Shown here piece after piece: positions 1 through 8,528 of a DNA stretch of 64,000 nucleotides. Source of the stretch: Legionella clemsonensis (GTDB lineage: Bacteria > Pseudomonadota > Gammaproteobacteria > Legionellales > Legionellaceae); assembly GCF_002240035.1 (NCBI RefSeq), contig NZ_CP016397.1:372001-436000 (forward strand). The letters are read 5' to 3'. The first letter of the stretch is position 1. Each line of letters begins with the position of its first letter. The position numbers and the translations under genes were made by a program. The notes below the pieces were generated by a model. It was given only the letters and a program-made list of their open reading frames with translations. It searched no databases and was not told where the DNA came from.

Positions 1-1460
1 TAAAATTAAAGTACCTACGCGCTTTATATGAGGATGATTTTGAGCTAATTGTTGATGCTGCTGAAAATCGATTGGCTGAATTACAGGAATTACGTTCTGA
101 AACTAAAAATAAATTATTAGGTAATAACTATAAAACCCTTTTAGGTGAGAATAGGGAAAAATTAAGAAATATTTATACCAATCTTAATAAAATCGCCACA
201 CTTGATAGTGGAACCAGAAAGGAGTTGGACTATTTAGTTAAGGTTTCACCGCTCCATTGGTTCAGTCCGGCTTTTCAAGCATCACTTAAGAAAAACGCGC
301 ATGAGTTGGCGCCGTATTATGAGAAGTTAGCAGAAGGTTGTAATGTAATTGTTGACTATCTAAAACCGCTAAGTATTGAGCTGAAACATCAATTGCATAG
401 CTTGCCTTCAACGGAGCAAATGCTGCGGCTCCCTGAAAATTCATCGCAAAGGAAAGATATTGAAGATCGTCGCGCTCTACTCTCTCGGTACTTGCAACGC
501 ATACAAAAAGAGCTGGATCTTTATGAGCCTTTATACAAACTGCTAAACGGTGATCCGGCTGCCTCTAATCCACTGCTAAGACAGGGTATTCGCAAAACGC
601 TTCACAAGGCGCAAGATGAAAAATATGTTTTGAAATTTTTAGATTTCGCAACGGATTACCAGGATTTTGCGCAGCATGAAAAAGCTGCTCATTTCCAAAA
701 TGATTATGAAGCCGACTCAGAGGCTGAGGCAACTGTCTTATCAGGTAACATGAGTAGCTCACACTATAGGGTAATAGAAGCAGTAAAACAGGGCTATTTT
801 CGTGAACATGTAGTTAATCCGGATGACCCCTTATGTGGTTATTTTATTGAAGAGCGTGCGAAAAGTTTGGATAGTCGGTTGGATAAATCCCTTAAAGGAT
901 ATCGTCCTCAAATTACTATCACAATCAGCAAATTTCCCCAGGGCAACGATCATGATCCTGCCGTTATTGCTGCTCGGGTGAAATACTCATTGGCCGTGGC
1001 CACGCAGTTTTTGGCAGAATTTGTAGAACCCCCTAGTGAAGAAAACCCTTTGACGTTGCGAGGACCTAATCCTGAAGAATTGCGTTATTTATGGACGGCT
1101 CTGGTATTAGTTGGGAAGGAAGTTCCAGGCTTTCAATTTTCGCATAAAGCGGTAGAAGTGGCTTCAGCAGCATTTATGCCAAATAAAGAAAGGAAGGCTG
1201 CTGGCTTTTGGGGAAGGAGTACGCAATGGACGGTAAATTCTTGTTATAATACTTGTTTTAAAGGGCAACCCTCCCTGGATCTATGGTTAGCAGGTCTAAA
1301 AGAAGCCAGCAAGTATCGTTCTAATTTCAAAAAAGAAAGTGAGCAGATTAAGAAAATAGTAGGTGAAGTGACACATACATTCTTTGGTAATCGAAAAGCT
1401 CAGACAATAATCGCAGAGCTAAAGCAAGAAATTAACGCAGATCCTAAAGCGGGTGGATAA
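1..1460 (+). CDS. 3' part of a large helical protein of unknown function, candidate effector
   Basis: The reading frame is open from the first bases of the window (codons in phase with position 3) and ends in TAA at 1458-1460, so the true start lies upstream and about 485 C-terminal residues are visible. An internal TTG at 72 is not a convincing start. The protein is rich in charged, helix-forming residues, with no signal peptide, membrane segment or catalytic motif that I recognise. The last 60 residues are Lys/Glu rich. I infer a Legionella Dot/Icm effector candidate from its size, helical composition and the ADP-ribosyltransferase-like gene next door; a relation to the large helical SdhA/SidH type of effector is possible but was not tested. 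Confidence 0.6.
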   Translation, partial: KLKYLRALYEDDFELIVDAAENRLAELQELRSETKNKLLGNNYKTLLGENREKLRNIYTNLNKIATLDSGTRKELDYLVKVSPLHWFSPAFQASLKKNAHELAPYYEKLAEGCNVIVDYLKPLSIELKHQLHSLPSTEQMLRLPENSSQRKDIEDRRALLSRYLQRIQKELDLYEPLYKLLNGDPAASNPLLRQGIRKTLHKAQDEKYVLKFLDFATDYQDFAQHEKAAHFQNDYEADSEAEATVLSGNMSSSHYRVIEAVKQGYFREHVVNPDDPLCGYFIEERAKSLDSRLDKSLKGYRPQITITISKFPQGNDHDPAVIAARVKYSLAVATQFLAEFVEPPSEENPLTLRGPNPEELRYLWTALVLVGKEVPGFQFSHKAVEVASAAFMPNKERKAAGFWGRSTQWTVNSCYNTCFKGQPSLDLWLAGLKEASKYRSNFKKESEQIKKIVGEVTHTFFGNRKAQTIIAELKQEINADPKAGG

Positions 1461-1721
1461 AAGCAAAATTGGTCGTTATGTAGATAGGGATCTAGATTCA
1501 GTTCATCTAAGAAAAATACCTACTCACGCCTACAACATCTTAATTTCACTCCTTCCCTTTTAACACCGATCTTCATTAACTTGACCAATTCTCTCAAAAG
1601 TTGGTTTCATTGCTCGCTTGCGTTTTGTATACCAAACCACTGACCGAACATCGCCTCGGCGCACACACCAGGCCTATCCCTTGTATATACTTTAACTAAA
1701 GTGATGAGCAAGGAGCCAACT

Positions 1722-3320
1722 ATGATAGATCAGGTAAAATTAAATCAATTAAACCAGTTGTTAAACCTAGCTCTTAAACCTGAAAATGCCAAGGTGTTTT
1801 GGAAAGGCCTTAAAAAAACTTTGATTATAGGGGTATCTACCCAGCCAAAACATATTGAAGAGATGCAGAAAATTCTATTGCTTGCTTCCAAAGATAATGC
1901 CTATTTTACCAACGCGTCTTTTTACCTTCCGTTCTTAAAAGACATTGGTCAAATAGCAAAGAAGTGTACCAACGAAGACAACACTTCGCATAGTAGCGTT
2001 AGCAAAATACTGCAACAACTTAATGATCGTCGCCAACCATTTACCAATCGCTTTTATCAAATACTTTCGCCTTTGGCTGAACTGAGCAATAAAAGCGAAG
2101 CTGAACAAAATCAATTGCTTGATCAAATTTGCGATCAATTAATTGATTTGTATAGCGATAATCTCAATATCTCATCCTTGCCCAATACTCAAATCATTCA
2201 GCAAAGATCCGTTGAAAAAGAATTAAAAAAAGCATTAGGTATAAACGACAACAGCAAAAGTCTAATTTACCTCTACAGCAATGAACTGCCCGAACATGTC
2301 TTTTCCCATGGATTTCAAGCACCAGGAAAGAAACTAGCTTTAAAAGGACAAGGCAGCGCTTTGGATATCAATCCAGAAAATAATCAAAGTCGCTACCTAA
2401 TTGTTCGACACCACCTGGATCTCACCAAAGCGAAACAATATAAATACGTTTATGCGTTAGATATTCCCCAAGCCACCCGCATACCCGCGGATGAATTTTA
2501 TTTGGGTAAAATCCCTGACAGTAGCCTGATTGCTCAGGCAATCGAAGGACGCCAAGTGGTTGGTAGCTTTACTTTGGAAGAAAACCAGGCTCGTTTACAA
2601 GGTAAAAATATCCAAAAGAATCCTCATTACGCCTCAGGGATAACACTCAGCAATTATCCGATGTCAACAAAATATAGTAGCAAAACTCGACCCACTTTAT
2701 TATTTCGCGGAGATAGCCGCCACTTTTCAGGAAATCCGGAAAAAAATACTGTCCGCCAATTTGAAGGGACTCATGCTGAGCTGGTAAAACGGAAGCCTTC
2801 TGAAAATTTATTTAAAGCCGGATTTACCGCGTTAGTAAATTTTAACGACGATGCTGAAAAATATGTTAATAGTCGTCAGCCTACGATCTTTATTTCCACT
2901 AGTGATGACATCACTTCTTGTCTTAAATTTCCGGAAGAAAGTACTGGTCAAGACACACGCTACGTTTACATCATTTATCCTCCAGATTCGGCAATTAACG
3001 CCCAAGAGTTGACGCAAAGTGAGCATGCTAAAACAGATCAAGAATACCTTGTGCCCAACCACATTCCTCCAAGTCATATTATCGGCATGTGTACAATCAC
3101 CAATGGCAAACTCAAATGCTTCGATTTTAATGAAAACACCAAAGTCTGTGTAGATAAGTCGACCTTTGTCCAACAATTTATTGAGCCCGTGTTAACTAAA
3201 AAAGAAACGCTTAATGCCACTAAAAACCAAGAAAATATTCGAGGACATGGTAAAAATGAGGAGGATATCTCCGACACAGATATCGTCGGAATTAATCCCT
3301 CATCCTATACCGATCTTTAA
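1722..3320 (+). CDS. Putative mono-ADP-ribosyltransferase with two cholera-toxin-like halves
   Basis: This 532-residue protein starts at ATG 1722, placed 6 nt after an AGGAG; GTG 1701 and ATG 1704 are less well placed. Its second half carries the hallmarks of R-S-E class ARTs: LLFRGDSR with Arg at about residue 329 (cholera toxin has LYRADSR), FISTS at about 391-394, a YVYIIYPPDS strand, and TDQEYLV followed by IPPSHIIG at about 438-455, which mirrors the E-x-E loop and the IPYSQIYG stretch of cholera toxin. The first E of E-x-E is Asp here. The segment at about 180-290 repeats the same layout (LYSNELPEHV, YVYALDIPQA, IEGRQVVGSF) but lacks the catalytic Arg and the STS. The N-terminal 170 residues are helical. 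There is no signal peptide, and the acidic C-terminus would fit Dot/Icm export. ART fold is a motif-based inference. Confidence 0.7.
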   Translation: MIDQVKLNQLNQLLNLALKPENAKVFWKGLKKTLIIGVSTQPKHIEEMQKILLLASKDNAYFTNASFYLPFLKDIGQIAKKCTNEDNTSHSSVSKILQQLNDRRQPFTNRFYQILSPLAELSNKSEAEQNQLLDQICDQLIDLYSDNLNISSLPNTQIIQQRSVEKELKKALGINDNSKSLIYLYSNELPEHVFSHGFQAPGKKLALKGQGSALDINPENNQSRYLIVRHHLDLTKAKQYKYVYALDIPQATRIPADEFYLGKIPDSSLIAQAIEGRQVVGSFTLEENQARLQGKNIQKNPHYASGITLSNYPMSTKYSSKTRPTLLFRGDSRHFSGNPEKNTVRQFEGTHAELVKRKPSENLFKAGFTALVNFNDDAEKYVNSRQPTIFISTSDDITSCLKFPEESTGQDTRYVYIIYPPDSAINAQELTQSEHAKTDQEYLVPNHIPPSHIIGMCTITNGKLKCFDFNENTKVCVDKSTFVQQFIEPVLTKKETLNATKNQENIRGHGKNEEDISDTDIVGINPSSYTDL

Positions 3321-3397
3321 GCAGGGAGGATTGCGTCTGGCAAGGTGTGAGGCAGAGCAATCTGAAAGGTATTACTTATCCTGGCAGGAAAAATGCT

Positions 3398-3421
3398 AGT
3401 GCTCCTTGCGAGACTTTTTTC
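3398..3421 (+). terminator. Weak intrinsic terminator after the ART-like gene
   Basis: AGT(G)CTC pairs with GAGACT around a 5-nt loop and is followed by six T. The stem is only 6 bp with one bulge, and it sits between convergent genes. Confidence 0.4.
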
Positions 3422-3424
3422 TCA

Positions 3425-4189
3425 TTAAATTGATAGTAAATAATTATCAATAAGCCGAATAGTGCCAATGGTCACAGCAACGTAACGTCGACCCTGATAT
3501 TCCTCAAGGTATTCTACCTCAATATTTTTTTGCTTTAATTCCTCTGCAATGAGTTCACAAGATTTATGTTGATGGAAAATACTGGCAAAGGTTTCAGCTT
3601 CCAGTCGTTGCTGTGCAGTTAAGCGATTATTACGAGAGCTAAAGGCTAGACCACTTTTTTCCCGAATGGTGGGGCAAGCCTCAATCTCAATCTCCATGAA
3701 AAAGGCATCGACCATTTCTCGAATCAATAGATATTGTTGATAATCTTTTTCACCGAAGTATGCAAAATGTGGCTTCACTAAATTAAGCAGTTTCATAACA
3801 ACAGTAAGAACGCCTGTAAAATGTCCCGGGCGATGCTTTCCTTCCATCAACTGACAGAGTTCAGTTTCCTGGATTTGAAAGCGATAGTTATCTTGATACA
3901 TGGCTTTTTCTGTAGGAATCAGACAATGGTCAACCTGCAATTCTTTTAGGAGGCTAAAATCATTCTCTAGCGTTCGTGGGTAATGGGTAAAATCCTCAGT
4001 ACGATTAAATTGAGTGGGATTCACAAAAATACTGGCAATGGTATAGTGATTCTCTTGTTTGCTTTTTTCAAATAAAGAAGCATGGCCGGCATGTAAATTT
4101 CCCATGGTTGGCACAAAGCCCAGGGATAAATGGGGAGATAGTGAACGGCGAAAGGCTAACCATTCCTTCATATCGTGAAAAATTTGCAT
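3425..4189 (-). CDS. panC: Pantoate--beta-alanine ligase
   Basis: PanC condenses pantoate and beta-alanine with ATP to make pantothenate, the last step of vitamin B5 synthesis in the cytoplasm. The 254-residue protein has the nucleotidyltransferase signature [14 protein letters not shown] near residue 27, [24 protein letters not shown] and the SSRNNRL loop, all in family order. It is somewhat shorter than the usual 280 residues, with a reduced C-terminal domain. The ATG at 4189 is preceded by AAGGAGC. It follows panB on the same strand with about 78 nt between them, so the two probably form a panB-panC operon. Confidence 0.95.
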   Translation of the reverse strand: MQIFHDMKEWLAFRRSLSPHLSLGFVPTMGNLHAGHASLFEKSKQENHYTIASIFVNPTQFNRTEDFTHYPRTLENDFSLLKELQVDHCLIPTEKAMYQDNYRFQIQETELCQLMEGKHRPGHFTGVLTVVMKLLNLVKPHFAYFGEKDYQQYLLIREMVDAFFMEIEIEACPTIREKSGLAFSSRNNRLTAQQRLEAETFASIFHQHKSCELIAEELKQKNIEVEYLEEYQGRRYVAVTIGTIRLIDNYLLSI

Positions 4190-4210
4190 GAATGCTCCTT
4201 AAGTCGCAGT

Positions 4211-4242
4211 AGCTTTTTCTCTTAAGTTGAAGAGAAAAAGCT
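4211..4242 (-). other. Long AU-rich hairpin in the panB-panC gap
   Basis: A perfect 13-bp inverted repeat (AGCTTTTTCTCTT and its complement) encloses a 6-nt loop, directly upstream of the panC ribosome-binding site. In the direction of transcription no T-tract follows it, so an mRNA-processing, stability or attenuation element is more likely than a simple terminator. Confidence 0.6.
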
Positions 4243-4267
4243 GTAGCGGCTAATGATAAATTACAGT

Positions 4268-5056
4268 CTAAAATGCATGTTCGGCAGCAGGGAACTGCGA
4301 TTGCTGTACTTGTTGGGCATAATCATTGAGCGCTGCTAATATGATGTCTTTGGTTTGGGCGTATTGCTTTAAGAATCGTGGTTTAAATTCAGTTTGTAAC
4401 CCTAAAAGATCATGCCAAACCAAAACTTGGCCATCAGTACCCGCACCCGCACCAATACCAATTGTGGGAATAGTGAGTCGTTGCGTAATGGTAGTTGCCA
4501 ATTGTTGTGGCACACATTCAATAACAACTGCAAAACAACCACAGGCCTCTAATTGAATTGCCTGCTCCATTAGTGCAAGAGCTTGTTCCTCATTTTTACC
4601 CTGAACCTTATAACCGCCAAGTTGATGAATGGATTGTGGTGTTAAACCAATATGACCTATTACAGGGACTCCGGCGTTAACCAAATAAGCAATGGTTTCA
4701 CAAGTATCTGCATCTGCCCCTTCAATTTTTATTGCATGTGCACCTGCCTGCAATAACTGTCTAACATTTTTAATCGTTTCCGCTTTAGAGATACGATGTC
4801 CTAAAAAAGGTAAATCACTGATTAAAAATTGCTGTCCAAGTCCGCGAGCAACTGCTTTCGTGTGGAGAGTCATCATTTCCATAGTGGCCATAACCGTAGT
4901 GTCATAGCCATGTACAGCCATGGCAACAGAGTCACCTACGAGAATACAATCAATATGGGATTCAGCGACAATACGTGCGGAAGGATAATCATAGCAAGTA
5001 ATCATGCTAATCTTGGATTGTTGCTGCTTTTTACGTTTAAAATCGTGAATTTTCAT
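4268..5056 (-). CDS. panB: 3-methyl-2-oxobutanoate hydroxymethyltransferase
   Basis: PanB transfers a hydroxymethyl group from methylene-THF to 2-oxoisovalerate, giving ketopantoate, the first committed step to pantothenate. The 262-residue protein shows MITCYDYPSA near the N-terminus, the metal-binding DSVAM, the KIEGA strand, PVIGHIGLTPQS and the GIGAGAGTDGQVLV loop. The frame is open to 5227, but the family N-terminus matches ATG 5056, which is preceded by GGAGAAC; the upstream 57 codons are not PanB-like. The leader at 5057-5227 would therefore be 5' untranslated or promoter sequence. Confidence 0.95.
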   Translation of the reverse strand: MKIHDFKRKKQQQSKISMITCYDYPSARIVAESHIDCILVGDSVAMAVHGYDTTVMATMEMMTLHTKAVARGLGQQFLISDLPFLGHRISKAETIKNVRQLLQAGAHAIKIEGADADTCETIAYLVNAGVPVIGHIGLTPQSIHQLGGYKVQGKNEEQALALMEQAIQLEACGCFAVVIECVPQQLATTITQRLTIPTIGIGAGAGTDGQVLVWHDLLGLQTEFKPRFLKQYAQTKDIILAALNDYAQQVQQSQFPAAEHAF

Positions 5057-5257
5057 ACGGGTTCTCCTAATTGTAAGAGGAAAACACGAGAAAATTGCAA
5101 TACGGGTATGGGTACCTGTCGCATGGATCAAGTCCTCCTGAATTAAGTTAAGTAAAAAAGTCACCGCAAAAGTCGGTGCTGTGTTGATCTTAAAGGACGC
5201 GCATGAAATTGCAATATGCGTTATCATTAGTATTTTAAATAAATATTGATTTTTCTT

Positions 5258-5920
5258 ATGTTGTTATCCGAAAAATTGCAGTGTGCTGGTGATCATCCTT
5301 TTATCTTTACAGGTGCTGCTGGTCGTATGGAGGGTATATTAACCGTTCCTGCATCAATAAAAGACTCATTTATTGCCTTTTTAGGACATCCACATTCGCT
5401 GCAGGGTGGGACGATGAATAATAAAGTAGTCACCACACTGGCAAGAGCATTTAAAGAACTTGGTATTCCCAGTATTCGCTTTAATTTTCGCGGCGTAGGT
5501 CAATCAGAGGGAACTTATGATCATGGGGTGGGTGAAAGTGAAGACCTGTTGCAATTGGTAAATCAGTGGCAGCAGGAAAGAGCAGCATCGCGTATTCTAT
5601 TTGCAGGTTTTTCATTTGGTTCTTATGTCGCCTACCGGGCCGCATCCCTATGCCAGCATGAGTTACTAATTACTATTGCGCCACCAGTGCATCATTACGA
5701 CTATCATGAGTTTCAACCTTCGCCTCATCCTTGGATAATTGTGCAAGGGGATGAAGATGATGTGGTGCCAATAGCCTTGGTGGAAAACTTTGCAACCAAT
5801 GAAACACCACCGCTATCGATGATTCAGTTTTCAGAAACAGGGCATTTTTTTCATGGAAAATTGTTAGAGCTTAAGGCTGCTATTATTGATGCAGTTCGCG
5901 CACAGGTGCCGACGCTATGA
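5258..5920 (+). CDS. Alpha/beta hydrolase of the COG2945 type
   Basis: This is a small cytoplasmic serine hydrolase of about 220 residues. The visible fold landmarks are LGHPHSLQGGTMNN after the first strands, FNFRGVGQSEG, the nucleophile elbow GFSFGSY, an acid in GDEDDVVP and the catalytic His in ETGHFFHG. The family is common in Proteobacteria and its substrate is unknown. ATG 5258 is preferred over TTG 5246; neither has a strong ribosome-binding site. It overlaps zapE by ATGA at 5917-5920, so the two are probably translationally coupled. It is divergent from panB. Confidence 0.85.
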   Translation: MLLSEKLQCAGDHPFIFTGAAGRMEGILTVPASIKDSFIAFLGHPHSLQGGTMNNKVVTTLARAFKELGIPSIRFNFRGVGQSEGTYDHGVGESEDLLQLVNQWQQERAASRILFAGFSFGSYVAYRAASLCQHELLITIAPPVHHYDYHEFQPSPHPWIIVQGDEDDVVPIALVENFATNETPPLSMIQFSETGHFFHGKLLELKAAIIDAVRAQVPTL

Positions 5921-7002
5921 CCTTAATAAAGCGCTATGAAGAGATTATTGCTTCAGGTGAGATTGAAGATGACCCTATACAGCGAACCGTGTTGGCATCA
6001 ATGCAGCGTGTGTGTGACGAATTACGGCTCCCTCGTCGTTCCTGGTTCAATTGGTTACAAAAATTGCCACAACCCATAGGGCTCTATCTCTATGGTCCTG
6101 TCGGGGTTGGAAAAACTTTTTTAATGGATTTATTTTATGAACAGGTTGAGGAGCAGCACAAAGCACGCATTCATTTTCATCACTTTATGCAGCAAGTTGA
6201 TGGGCAGTTGCGCCATTTACAAGGTCAAAAAGATCCCTTACGTCGCATCGCGACAGAGCTAGCAAAAACAATTCGTTTGCTATGTTTTGATGAATTTTTA
6301 GTTCACGATGTAGCTGATGCCATGATACTGGCGGAATTGCTACGCGCCTTATTTGCTCAAGGGATTGTTTTAGTGGCGACTTCAAACACCCAACCTGATG
6401 ATCTCTATTTAAATGGGATCCGGCGAGAGCGATTTTTACCTGCGATTGCACTTATAAAGACCCATTGTGAAGTACTTTGTTTAGGCGAAAAGCGCGATTA
6501 TCGCTTGGGAAGAGAATCATTACGTACTGCTTATTTGTATCCTTTAAATGCAGCGACGGAAGCGAGTTTAATCGAGCAGTTTATGGCGATATCAAAGACC
6601 GTGAAAAATAGAGAGAGCCTATCCGTCCAAAAGCGCAATATCCCCTTTATAAAATGCAGTGAAACAGCGGTTTGGTTTGATTTTAATGTGATTTGTAATC
6701 TACCACGTAGCCAGCTTGATTATTTGGAAATTGCTGAGCGTTTTGATACGGTATTTGTTAGTAATATTCCGCAACTTACTGCTAATGACACGATCCATGC
6801 CATTTTGCTAATGCATTTTATTGATGTGATGTATGACCGCGGAATTCGCGTTGTCATGTCGGCTGACGTCCCGATTGAGCAGCTGTATATTGAAGGTGAA
6901 ATGAGCCAATCCTTTAAAAGAACACGCAGTCGTTTACAAGAAATGCAATCAGTGGATTATTTGCAAAGACACCCACGCCGTGTGGTGCAAAATTTGATTT
7001 AA
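5917..7002 (+). CDS. zapE: Cell division protein ZapE, AFG1-like ATPase
   Basis: ZapE is a P-loop ATPase that acts on FtsZ rings during division under stress and belongs to the AFG1/YhcM family. The 361-residue length is normal. Walker A is GPVGVGKT at residues 60-67, Walker B is LLCFDEF, sensor-like VATSNTQPDDLYLNG follows, and the C-terminal SADVPIEQLY and FKRTRSRLQEM are characteristic of the family. The start codon overlaps the hydrolase stop. It converges on the membrane protein gene that follows, with 17 nt between the stops. Confidence 0.93.
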   Translation: MTLIKRYEEIIASGEIEDDPIQRTVLASMQRVCDELRLPRRSWFNWLQKLPQPIGLYLYGPVGVGKTFLMDLFYEQVEEQHKARIHFHHFMQQVDGQLRHLQGQKDPLRRIATELAKTIRLLCFDEFLVHDVADAMILAELLRALFAQGIVLVATSNTQPDDLYLNGIRRERFLPAIALIKTHCEVLCLGEKRDYRLGRESLRTAYLYPLNAATEASLIEQFMAISKTVKNRESLSVQKRNIPFIKCSETAVWFDFNVICNLPRSQLDYLEIAERFDTVFVSNIPQLTANDTIHAILLMHFIDVMYDRGIRVVMSADVPIEQLYIEGEMSQSFKRTRSRLQEMQSVDYLQRHPRRVVQNLI

Positions 7003-7019
7003 ACGCTGTAAAGCTAACA

Positions 7020-7823
7020 TTACGGTGCTGTAAAAATAGAGTAGATTTGATCGGCGTCTTCAGGTTTATTAATTTTTGCTTTCGCTGCTTCCAACCGTGT
7101 TTCTATTCGACCAATGTTAAGTTTGAAAAAGGCCGCTACAGCTTTTTTTTGATGTGGTTCAGATTTAATCCCGTAACCCTCTATGGGCCAATAAGTAATA
7201 CGATGAGTTTTTTTATCTTCAGTTTTCTTGGCAAAAACGATATGGAGTTGTGTTCTTTCAGCATCAACAGATTCTATTTTAGCCTCCAGACTTTCAAGAT
7301 CCAATGCTTTTTGTTTCAAAAATTCGCGCAGTGTTCGAGGGTAACCCAAAGGTGTTGTAAGCTGAATAGTCAATGCTTTTTCTCGGACGTCTCTATTGAA
7401 AAGATGTACAATACCTTGAACTGCTAGTGTCACTGGTGCACTAATAAGCGTAGCTAGCGCTGAAAAAGCTAGTCTTGCGCCGTAGATAGGAATATTGATT
7501 GCGGCAGAGGGTATAAATAAAAGCCATGCAATTCTATTATATTCTTTATTATTTAAACACCATTGTAACAATAAAAAAGCAGCGGTGGGGATAAATAATG
7601 TGGCATAATCAAACAGTCCCACATGATTAGGTTTGCCTACATTATTAAGGGTGCCGTGAAATGCATAAAACGCGTCGCTAAATTTAGTTTTTAAAGAAGT
7701 GCGCAGTGTACGTGCGTGGGGGGTATTTCTGGTTTCTATAATTCCTGAAAATGGGTTGAAAAAATTGCGCATGATATCGTTAGAGTTTTTGCCTATGAGG
7801 CAAATTGTAACATGATTGGACAT
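7020..7823 (-). CDS. Hypothetical membrane protein
   Basis: I do not recognise this 267-residue protein. The N-terminal 60 residues are polar. Two to three hydrophobic segments lie at about residues 68-145 (including LFIPTAAFLLLQW and ALATLISAPVTLAVQGIVHLF). A charged, probably helical C-terminal half of about 120 residues follows. Such a layout is frequent among Legionella membrane-associated proteins, but nothing proves secretion. The first ATG at 7823 is only 3 nt from the upstream GTG of the divergent rhodanese gene; ATG 7772 is an alternative that would leave room for promoters. Confidence 0.65.
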   Translation of the reverse strand: MSNHVTICLIGKNSNDIMRNFFNPFSGIIETRNTPHARTLRTSLKTKFSDAFYAFHGTLNNVGKPNHVGLFDYATLFIPTAAFLLLQWCLNNKEYNRIAWLLFIPSAAINIPIYGARLAFSALATLISAPVTLAVQGIVHLFNRDVREKALTIQLTTPLGYPRTLREFLKQKALDLESLEAKIESVDAERTQLHIVFAKKTEDKKTHRITYWPIEGYGIKSEPHQKKAVAAFFKLNIGRIETRLEAAKAKINKPEDADQIYSIFTAP

Positions 7824-7832
7824 TAAGTGAAA

Positions 7833-8201
7833 ATGAAATTTCCTGTTCGCTGGCCTGATTTATTGACATGGAGAATTAAAAATGACCATAAAAAAATTGA
7901 TGCGGCTACTTTAAAGACTTGGCTTGAAAAAAAAGAAGCATTACTCGTTGATGTCCGTGATCCGGAAGAGCATGCTGCTGAAAATATTCCAGGTGCGATT
8001 TCTATGCCATTGAATGTGCTTTCAACAGAAACGTTACCTGATACTGAGAATAAAAAGCTTGTTTTTCATTGTAAAGCTGGAAAACGTAGCTTAAGTGCTT
8101 GCGAAAAGCTGGTAGCTGCCAATCCCAATCTTGAAGTTTTTACTTTGGAGGGTGGTATTAGTGCCTGGAACCAAGCAGGATATCCCGTCAATCGACAATA
8201 A
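7833..8201 (+). CDS. Rhodanese-like sulfurtransferase
   Basis: A single-domain rhodanese of about 122 residues. It shows VDVRDPEEHAAENIPGA (CH2A-type motif), the active-site loop FHCKAGKRS with the catalytic Cys that carries persulfide, and the closing LEGGISAWNQAGYP. The substrate is unknown; such proteins often move sulfur or bind thiols or cyanide. ATG 7833 is chosen, and GTG 7827 is in frame. The ribosome-binding site is poor. There is no transmembrane segment in this version. Confidence 0.9.
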   Translation: MKFPVRWPDLLTWRIKNDHKKIDAATLKTWLEKKEALLVDVRDPEEHAAENIPGAISMPLNVLSTETLPDTENKKLVFHCKAGKRSLSACEKLVAANPNLEVFTLEGGISAWNQAGYPVNRQ

Positions 8202-8235
8202 TGGTATGTGCTAAAATGAATATTTTTTTTCTAAA

Positions 8236-8256
8236 TTGAGAATGATTCTCGATATC
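8236..8256 (+). promoter_or_regulatory. Putative Fur box upstream of feoABC
   Basis: The palindrome GAGAATGATTCTC (8238-8250), extended by GATATC, resembles the Fur operator built from GATAAT half-sites. It lies about 45 nt upstream of the feoA start, where iron-bound Fur would block the promoter. A TTACAC -10-like box follows at about 8264. Confidence 0.7.
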
Positions 8257-8300
8257 ATTTGTGTTACACTTTGAACTTTCGTTGCTTTAAAAGTAAAAGT

Positions 8301-8528
8301 ATGCGTATTACCGAGCTTGTAAAAGGTGACCGTGTTCGCCTGATTGATTTTGGTCTTACTGATGTGCAATACAGAAGGCGTTTACTCTCTTTGGGAATAA
8401 CTCGAGGAATAGAAATTTCAGTGGTTAGAGTAGCGCCTTTGGGTTGTCCTGTACAGGTTGAAGTTCGGGGTACCTCTTTAACATTGCGCAAAGAAGAAGC
8501 GGCGGAATTGATTTGGGAGCGCCTATGA
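8301..8528 (+). CDS. feoA: Ferrous iron transport protein A
   Basis: FeoA is a small SH3-like cytoplasmic protein that supports FeoB in Fe(II) uptake. The 75-residue product contains LVKGDRVRLIDF, RRRLLSLGITRG, APLGCPVQVEVRG and LRKEEA, all standard for the family. ATG 8301 is chosen, because the upstream in-frame extension runs through the operator region and does not resemble FeoA. The stop overlaps the feoB start in ATGA at 8525-8528, so translation is coupled. Regulation by Fur is inferred from the upstream palindrome. Confidence 0.92.
   Translation: MRITELVKGDRVRLIDFGLTDVQYRRRLLSLGITRGIEISVVRVAPLGCPVQVEVRGTSLTLRKEEAAELIWERL

Noticed and set aside
2832-3277. Long minus-strand open frames inside the ART-like gene
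   Set aside because: They lie wholly within a motif-bearing plus-strand gene and encode hydrophobic, unstructured sequence without a ribosome-binding site.
4211-4242. panB-panC hairpin as a rho-independent terminator
   Set aside because: No T-tract follows it in the direction of transcription.
5057-5227. N-terminal extension of panB to position 5227
   Set aside because: The 57 extra residues do not resemble PanB, and ATG 5056 has a good GGAGAAC upstream.
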